A stretch of 11,603 nucleotides of DNA from Desertivirga sp966211215 (GTDB lineage Bacteria; Bacteroidota; Bacteroidia; Sphingobacteriales; Sphingobacteriaceae), in the NCBI GenBank assembly GCA_966211215.1, contig CBIHNR010000177.1, positions 1 through 11,603 on the forward strand. The letters are read 5' to 3'. Position 1 is the stretch's first letter; every line of letters starts with the position of its first letter. Below the pieces are notes generated by a model. It made no database searches and was not told where the DNA came from. It saw only the letters and a program-made list of their open reading frames with translations. Position numbers and translations under genes: made by a program. Shown piece by piece: positions 6,638 through 11,603 of the stretch.

Positions 6638-7822
6638 TTAATTTAATAGTAACTTTATTCTTTTAGAAATTGCAGGTTGAAGTTTCAATTCGAGTAAATA
6701 CGAAAGGGTAAATAGAGATAGAAAGACTGATAACATTCCCAAAAACATATTTCCAGGCAATATATAATTGAAAAGGAACATCAGCGGCATATGAAGCAAA
6801 TATAGTGCGTAAGAAATTGAAGCGACGAAAATCAGGGGCTTTTGAACCTTCACGTAAACGTACCTTATAGCATTAATTGTTCCTTTTATGAAAAATAGCA
6901 AAGAAACGAGAGGCAGTACAATATAGAGTAATCGGTTAAAGTTTGTGGATCGTGTGTTTTCGTAAAAGTAAAACGATATAAGTATATATACGGCGAATAC
7001 TGCGATATAGGGAATTGTATACCGTTTAATTGATTCCGATTTCTTACTTATAAGAAAAATAAAAAATGGTATCAGTGATAATGCCTGTAGGTGGTTTTTC
7101 AAAAATATAATTTCAAAACTTCCGGCATGGATGCGCGTCAGGAGTGGAGTTAACGATAATGATAATATAGCTGTGGGTAAACTTACATCTAAGCGTTCCC
7201 TGTTTTGATACAGTATGTAGCCAAGAACCCAGATGAAGGAGTAATACATCATATAGATGATATGGTCTATAATCTTAAGGCTGCTGGTAATACCTTGCAT
7301 GTAAAGCACTACGCAAACTAAAGACAGGATTAGCCAAACGGTGATTCCCTTTTGTTTGATTTTAAGAATAAACCCAAAGATCAGGTAAAAAAAGGCTTCG
7401 CAGGAAATGCTCCAGAGTGCAGGATCAAATCTCATTGGGCTGGTTATGTAGCCAGGTTCAGATTGGATCATTAAGATATTTCCTGTAATTTTAAAAAGAG
7501 GTTCTGCCTCTCTGTTTATAATAATATAGATGCAAGCCGAAAAAGCAATAGCAAATAAATAGATTGGAAATAAACGAGCAAGGCGTTTAATGTAATAATT
7601 CCTTGAGTTTGCGCCGGATTTGGTTGAAATGTTGATTACAATTCCGGAAAGTATAAAGAATATGATCACAGCTTCTCTACCCCATGCTGTAAAAAGCTGC
7701 AAAAAATCATATTTGGGAGAAGGAAAGTAATTAGTGGTGATTCTGATATGTGCTATGATAACAACTAAGCATGCCAGACCTCTTAAAACCTCAAGTTTGA
7801 CGTTTTTAATGTTATTGTTCAT
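6638..7822 (-). CDS. Acyltransferase-3 family membrane protein (likely O-acetyltransferase)
   Basis: This 394-residue protein has about ten membrane segments. The first holds the acyltransferase-3 signature R14-x10-H25 (EVLRGLACLVVIIAH), followed by FFILSGIVI (55-63) and YYIKRLARLFPIYL (76-89), which are hallmarks of this family. Such proteins move an acyl group, usually acetyl, across the membrane onto a sugar hydroxyl of a surface glycan. DPALWSISCEAFFYLIFG (133-150) is another conserved part. No C-terminal SGNH hydrolase domain is fused, so it either acts alone or relays to an unseen partner. Its ATG overlaps the 3' end of the GT-A gene by 11 bp (7812-7822), indicating tight coupling. It is the second acyltransferase in the cluster, and the two flank a single GT gene, which suggests modification at two positions or with two acyl groups. 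Confidence 0.92.
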   Translation of the reverse strand: MNNNIKNVKLEVLRGLACLVVIIAHIRITTNYFPSPKYDFLQLFTAWGREAVIIFFILSGIVINISTKSGANSRNYYIKRLARLFPIYLFAIAFSACIYIIINREAEPLFKITGNILMIQSEPGYITSPMRFDPALWSISCEAFFYLIFGFILKIKQKGITVWLILSLVCVVLYMQGITSSLKIIDHIIYMMYYSFIWVLGYILYQNRERLDVSLPTAILSLSLTPLLTRIHAGSFEIIFLKNHLQALSLIPFFIFLISKKSESIKRYTIPYIAVFAVYILISFYFYENTRSTNFNRLLYIVLPLVSLLFFIKGTINAIRYVYVKVQKPLIFVASISYALYLLHMPLMFLFNYILPGNMFLGMLSVFLSLFTLSYLLELKLQPAISKRIKLLLN

Positions 7823-8789
7823 TTAAATCCTTTTTATTTAAAAAGCGCGACCATGCTTCAATATTAATATTCTCATGCCCTCTTTGCTCTTCAGGGCATT
7901 CTCCGTTTGCTACTGCCTGAATCAAATTAGGTAACATATCTAGATACTCTTTTGGTTTATTTGTAGGATGTGTAAACCAGGCATCAGGATTCTTTAAGAT
8001 CAACCTTTTTCCTCCTCTTGATGATAGGGCTTTAAAAAGAATAATCTCCGGATCCCGCGGAAATGCTCTATTCCCGTATTTTCTCAGTAGGGTTTCTACA
8101 AGTATTTTTCCTCTTAATAATGGAAAATATTCTAATAGTCTTTCTTTGTCCATTAAAAAATGACGGGTAGATAAGAAATCGTTCATCCAGTATTTTGGAT
8201 AAGAGTGGTTTTCAACGCCCTCATGCAGAGAAGGGAGATCGAAATTGGAATCATTTGGAGGTGGGCAAAGCCTGGGTGTTGCCGAAACTATTTTGTCATT
8301 ATCTGAAAAATAATCTAAGGCTTCTTCTACCCAAAAATAGCCTGGCTTTTGGTAAAATACCAGATCTCCGTCATAGTGTAAAATATATCGTGTTTTTACG
8401 AGCTCTATTCCTGCCCAATAGCTCATGTTGGCAGTAGCACCGCTGGAGTGAGTTGTAGCATAAATACCTCGCAAATACTTTTCAGACAGAAGTTCGATAA
8501 AAGGATCTTCTTTCCTTAAATAGTAAACATCGCTTACAATTCCTTGCTTATGTAGATTTTGCGCAATCTCAACGATTTTTTCTACACGCTCATTAAATGC
8601 CTTTTCTGGGAATTTAGTATCCGGGTCAACTAACTTGGTTTTTTGAGGGCGGCAACAGTCAACCACTAAAAGTCTTTTCTGTATTGCTGAATGCTGAGAT
8701 ATAAGAGCTGGTACCGTCAAATGTGCATAGTTTATATCCCCCGGTGAGATATTGATCTGAAGGGTGACATCAGCCAGAGATGCTTTCAT
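7812..8789 (-). CDS. GT-A fold (GT2-like) glycosyltransferase
   Basis: This is a probable 325-residue soluble glycosyltransferase. The start chosen is the ATG at 8789, reading MKASLADVTLQINISPGDINYA, where the first GT-A beta strand begins. A longer frame back to 8894 only runs antiphase through the end of the previous gene and has no family character. HYDGDLVF contains the metal-binding D140-G141-D142 (the DxD motif) at the end of the nucleotide-sugar-binding half. The preceding HSSGATANMSYWAGIELVK resembles the 'n-G-..-aRN.G...A' segment of GT2 enzymes. No membrane segment is visible. The chosen start overlaps the upstream acyltransferase by 20 bp, and the gene overlaps the next acyltransferase by 11 bp. 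Assignment to an exact GT family is uncertain; donor and linkage are unknown. Confidence 0.82.
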   Translation of the reverse strand: MKASLADVTLQINISPGDINYAHLTVPALISQHSAIQKRLLVVDCCRPQKTKLVDPDTKFPEKAFNERVEKIVEIAQNLHKQGIVSDVYYLRKEDPFIELLSEKYLRGIYATTHSSGATANMSYWAGIELVKTRYILHYDGDLVFYQKPGYFWVEEALDYFSDNDKIVSATPRLCPPPNDSNFDLPSLHEGVENHSYPKYWMNDFLSTRHFLMDKERLLEYFPLLRGKILVETLLRKYGNRAFPRDPEIILFKALSSRGGKRLILKNPDAWFTHPTNKPKEYLDMLPNLIQAVANGECPEEQRGHENINIEAWSRFLNKKDLNEQ

Positions 8790-9783
8790 ACGTATTAGTG
8801 GATTGAATGGGAACAGTAGAACGTTTTTTGCCATACTTCTGAGACCAGTGTATGGCCGGCTTTTCAATTGCCAGGTAGAATAACCATGCACCAATAATGC
8901 AGCTTGTTATCACGATGGGATACATTATTGCACTTGAGAGATTAGCAGGTTTAAAAAGGCTGATGATAAGGCCTCCGGTAATCTGGTGGGTTACATAGAG
9001 CGAGTAAGACGTCTTACCAAGAAAATTTGTTAAAGCCGATTGGAAATTTACATGAAGAAGCATTAATGCCGTTAAGCAGGGAACAGCTCCCATCATATAA
9101 GAAACTCGCATACATAAGTAAACCGTAATTACAGCCAAAACAAGATGGGTAACTAAACCGGACAAGCGTTTTTTGTATCCAAGCAGGCATACAATTCCAA
9201 TGCAAAAGCAATGAATATGATTAAGTATAAATACAGTTGCATTCGGAAATTCTATAAAATAGCCAGAAAATGATAATCCGATTAGTACTAGTATTAAAAG
9301 CCATACATTACCTGAGCGAATGAACCCGAAAAGAAGTCCTACCAATAAATAGAACTGAAACTCGATGCCCAGCGTCCAGAAAATTCCCTGATACCAGGAT
9401 TTGTCGGTAATAGGAATGAGATATAATAAGTGGAATAGAAACTGCAAAATGTCGAACTTCACGTTCAGAAGGTATAGTTCTATTACCGAAATTGCGATCA
9501 CCGCTAAATATGGCGGATCTATTCGGATTGAACGTTTTATAATGTAAGAAAAGAAGTTTTTTATAGTATATCCAGAATTCCAAAGGGAATAGGGGATCAC
9601 GAAACCGGATATAACAAAGAATATGGCTACTCCTTGTTGTCCGTTGGTAATAAGTTTTCCTAATGAGGTGCCTGTTGCAAAGCCAGTCGCATAGTGCATA
9701 TGTACTGCGCAAACTCCTAAACAGGCAATTGCTCTTAAAAAAGTTATGATAGGAACATAATTAGAGCTTTCAGCTTTTTTCAT
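8770..9783 (-). CDS. Acyltransferase-3 family membrane protein (likely O-acyltransferase)
   Basis: This 337-residue multi-pass protein has the family signature R17-x10-H28 in its first membrane segment (FLRAIACLGVCAVH). It continues with GVAIFFVISGFVIPYSLW (51-68), IIKRSIRIDPPYL near 82-94, and WTLGIEFQFYLLVGLLFG in the middle; all are conserved in acyltransferase-3 proteins. It is on the short side for the family but has the full series of segments, ending with FYLAIEKPAIHW, the common C-terminal 'E-P' element. It would acylate a sugar of the polysaccharide made by this cluster. The ATG at 9783 lies 3 bp after the upstream GT stop. Its last 20 bp overlap the chosen start of the GT-A gene. 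It differs clearly from the acyltransferase at 6638-7822, so the two are not a recent duplication. Confidence 0.92.
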   Translation of the reverse strand: MKKAESSNYVPIITFLRAIACLGVCAVHMHYATGFATGTSLGKLITNGQQGVAIFFVISGFVIPYSLWNSGYTIKNFFSYIIKRSIRIDPPYLAVIAISVIELYLLNVKFDILQFLFHLLYLIPITDKSWYQGIFWTLGIEFQFYLLVGLLFGFIRSGNVWLLILVLIGLSFSGYFIEFPNATVFILNHIHCFCIGIVCLLGYKKRLSGLVTHLVLAVITVYLCMRVSYMMGAVPCLTALMLLHVNFQSALTNFLGKTSYSLYVTHQITGGLIISLFKPANLSSAIMYPIVITSCIIGAWLFYLAIEKPAIHWSQKYGKKRSTVPIQSTNTYESISG

Positions 9784-9786
9784 TGC

Positions 9787-10809
9787 TTAAGACTTATAGA
9801 TTTTTAGATAATCCTCCGCAATGCGAACATCACTGTAAGTCTGTTCTGCAACTTTCCGGCACTCTGTTCTGTTTAAGGTAGGTATTTGCGATACATGCTC
9901 TGCCATTTCCTCTGCCGATGTGCTTATAAATCCGGTTGTTCCATGATCTATCCCTTCCGGCACACCACCATCTCTAAAACCCAATACTGGTGTTCCGCAG
10001 GCAAATGCCTCAGGAATAATGATTGGGAAAGGTTCAAACCACTCTATTGGAGTTAAAAGGGCACTTGCATTACCCAGTAAGGCATTTTTCTGCTCATTAT
10101 TAACAGTTCCAATATATTTGATCTGATTTCCATCAATTAATGGTTTTATTTCCTTTTCATAATACTCGATCTCATGAGGAAGAGTAGAAATATTTCCCGC
10201 GATCCGCAGCTCCCGATTACTCAGCTTTGCTACTTTAATAGCTGTATGTAAACCTTTGCAACGCTCAATCCTTCCCAAAAAAGCCAGGTATCCATTCGGC
10301 GAAGTATCAGCTTTGAACTCAAACTGATCAATTGGTGCGCAGTTATATACGGTTCTCCAATCACTTTTGGGAGTTTTACCGGTTCCAACAATTGCATTAG
10401 AAACGGCAGTATAAGTCAAGTTTTTAGGGTTTATGGAATCGAATCGCGATATGTTATTTTTGCTCACATAGCGCATATAGGTTTGCACCTTCCTGATCTT
10501 ATGTCTTAAAAAAGGGGCTAAAAATGCAAGGCGGCCAAAGTTGTGAAGTACGTCGTGATTTTTAATTTCTTTGTAAAGAAGAGAGTATACTTTAAGTAAT
10601 AGAGCTGTGTTAATCTTGTTATCCAATTCACCATTGCTACCATATACAATTAAGCGTCCCGGCGATTTTGAATTCGGCCCGGCGATTAGTGTAACTTCAT
10701 GTCCCATTTTTACATATTGATTTGCAATATCAAATATTACCCGCTCAATACCACCATAGTGCTCTGGTGGCACAGGTATAAATGGGTCCATAAGTAAAAG
10801 AATCTTCAT
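9787..10809 (-). CDS. GT4-type glycosyltransferase
   Basis: This 340-residue GT-B enzyme starts with the classic N-terminal pattern KILLLMDPFIPVPPEHYGG, then IERVIFDIANQYVKMGHEVT (21-40). The donor domain opens with GYLAFLGRIERCKGLHTAIK (173-192), where the G-R-I-x-x-x-K-G turn binds the donor phosphates. The E-x7-E signature is at E259 and E267 (EPFPIIIPE), followed by ACGTPVLGFRDGGVPEGI and the terminal helix RIAEDYLKIYKS. The EWFEPFP form, rather than EGFGLP, is common in one GT4 subgroup. The ATG at 10809 lies 21 bp after the end of the broken GT and 3 bp separate its stop from the next gene, so it belongs to the same operon. It probably works in the cytoplasm on the lipid-linked intermediate; the sugar is unknown. 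Confidence 0.93.
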   Translation of the reverse strand: MKILLLMDPFIPVPPEHYGGIERVIFDIANQYVKMGHEVTLIAGPNSKSPGRLIVYGSNGELDNKINTALLLKVYSLLYKEIKNHDVLHNFGRLAFLAPFLRHKIRKVQTYMRYVSKNNISRFDSINPKNLTYTAVSNAIVGTGKTPKSDWRTVYNCAPIDQFEFKADTSPNGYLAFLGRIERCKGLHTAIKVAKLSNRELRIAGNISTLPHEIEYYEKEIKPLIDGNQIKYIGTVNNEQKNALLGNASALLTPIEWFEPFPIIIPEAFACGTPVLGFRDGGVPEGIDHGTTGFISTSAEEMAEHVSQIPTLNRTECRKVAEQTYSDVRIAEDYLKIYKS

Positions 10810-10830
10810 TATTCGGATTGTAAAGTAAAA

Positions 10831-11603
10831 TTAATTGTTTTGTAGGGATGTTCTAACTATATCAAGCATACGCTCTGCGCTTTTTTCTAAAGTTAAATTG
10901 TCCAAAATGTAAGTCCGCGGCTCATAAAAGCCTTCTGATACCTTCTGCCAAAAGCCTGGGAGCGAATGCGAGAAGTCGTTGATATCTGAAAAGCGTTCTC
11001 CGCATTTTTCGCTAAAGAAAGGGACAGAGCTTGCCGGAATTTTGGGTTCTCCCCATTTAAAACGGTTAGGGTCCAGACAATAGCCCTGATCCCATGCCAG
11101 TACCGGAATATTCATAGACATCGCTTCACAGCAGGCAAAACCCTGACTTTCATGCTCGCATAAAAAGATCATACTTTTGCATTCTTTAAGCAGAGAATGG
11201 TAATCCTCTTCCTTATAAAAACCGTATACTATCTCTTTGTAGCTTAGGCCACGGTTTCTAAGAATTTCTTTGATGGGCTGCACTAGCTCTTCCTGATATT
11301 TCTCTTTGTTCCAGCGTATTTTATTGTAAATAAGGATATCTGTATTCTTTGGAGAAGACGATGGCGCCCATTTCTCAGTTTCTATACCAGCAAACCAAGT
11401 ATCACAGACTTTATCGCCGTACCAGGGCTTATAAACATTGGCTGCCCACTCGCAATGCTGCAGATACCTCACAACATTAAATTATTTAAGTAAATCCGGC
11501 CATTCGCTCGTATGCGTCATAAGGCAAATTCCCGATATTACTTTGTTATTTTTTTTATATCCCTGAAGAATATATTTTCCTGTTCCGAGGGCAACAGGTA
11601 CTT
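10831..11603 (-). pseudogene. GT-B glycosyltransferase broken by an in-frame TAA, 5' end outside the window
   Basis: The frame that enters from the right edge (codons from 11601) reads VPVALGTGKYILQ, then KVISGICLMTHTSEWPDLLK, and meets TAA at 11484-11482. The same frame continues as FNVVRYLQHCEWAANVYK and stays open to 10831. The two parts match consecutive segments of one GT-B fold: the end of the N-terminal domain (GICLMTHTSEWPDLL) and the crossover to the donor domain (YLQHCEWAANVY...TWFAGIETEKW). The 213 residues after a possible GTG restart at 11472 hold the donor domain with E-x7-E (ESQGFACCE), but they lack the acceptor domain that GT-B enzymes need. One substitution (for example GAA to TAA) would explain the break. 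A sequencing error, or a complete gene on the far side ending exactly here, are the alternatives; the latter fits poorly with the continuous fold. Confidence 0.8.

Noticed and set aside
8790..8894. Upstream extension of the GT-A gene to 8894 (35 extra residues)
   Set aside because: It lies fully inside the acyltransferase reading in another frame. The GT-A fold begins right at the ATG at 8789, and the extra residues show no family pattern.
9308..9712. 134-residue open frame on the minus strand
   Set aside because: It overlaps the acyltransferase at 8770-9783 in another frame and has no recognisable domain; it is a shadow frame.
10831..11472. Complete 213-residue glycosyltransferase starting at GTG 11472
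   Set aside because: It lacks the N-terminal acceptor domain, the same frame is open upstream of a single TAA with matching fold content, and no start signal is visible.

Overview
This window is part of a cell-surface polysaccharide (capsule, exopolysaccharide or O-antigen type) biosynthesis cluster. The likely source is a Bacteroidetes bacterium, probably of the Sphingobacteriaceae/Pedobacter kind. That placement is an inference from AT-rich tightly packed genes, starts without Shine-Dalgarno sequences, and my recollection of similar glycosyltransferase (GT) families in that group. No marker gene proves it. Every real gene lies on the minus strand, so transcription runs from position 11603 towards 1.

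Layout in transcription order. (1) 11603-10831: a GT-B glycosyltransferase split by an in-frame TAA, called a pseudogene. (2) 10809-9787: a GT4 glycosyltransferase. (3) 9783-8770: a membrane acyltransferase-3 protein. (4) 8789-7812: a GT-A (GT2-like) glycosyltransferase. (5) 7822-6638: a second acyltransferase-3 protein. (6) 6629-5394: a GT-B glycosyltransferase with a TTG start. (7) 5394-4039: another GT-B enzyme. These genes are separated by at most 21 bp or overlap, so they look like one operon. A 249-bp non-coding stretch (3790-4038 between annotated ends, slightly longer to the preferred start at 3776) follows and carries inverted and direct repeats. Then come (8) 3776-2466, a GT4 enzyme with a repeat-derived insertion; (9) 2465-1047, a Wzy-like polymerase; and (10) 1039-35, a GT4 enzyme.

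Together the soluble GTs would build a lipid-linked oligosaccharide at the inner face of the membrane, the two acyltransferases would O-acylate it, and the polymerase would join repeat units in the periplasm. No flippase (Wzx), initiating sugar-phosphate transferase, export or nucleotide-sugar genes are present, so they must lie outside the window.

The most unusual signal is a degenerate heptanucleotide (7-bp) repeat family related to TCTTGAC on the plus strand. It occurs twice. One copy is a 168-bp array inside gene 8, made of four 42-bp higher-order units, and it is read in frame as about 55 extra charged residues with a 7/14-residue period. The other copy is at the left edge of the window, running across the stop codon of gene 10. 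The second notable signal is the single in-frame stop that splits gene 1 at a normally continuous point of its fold.
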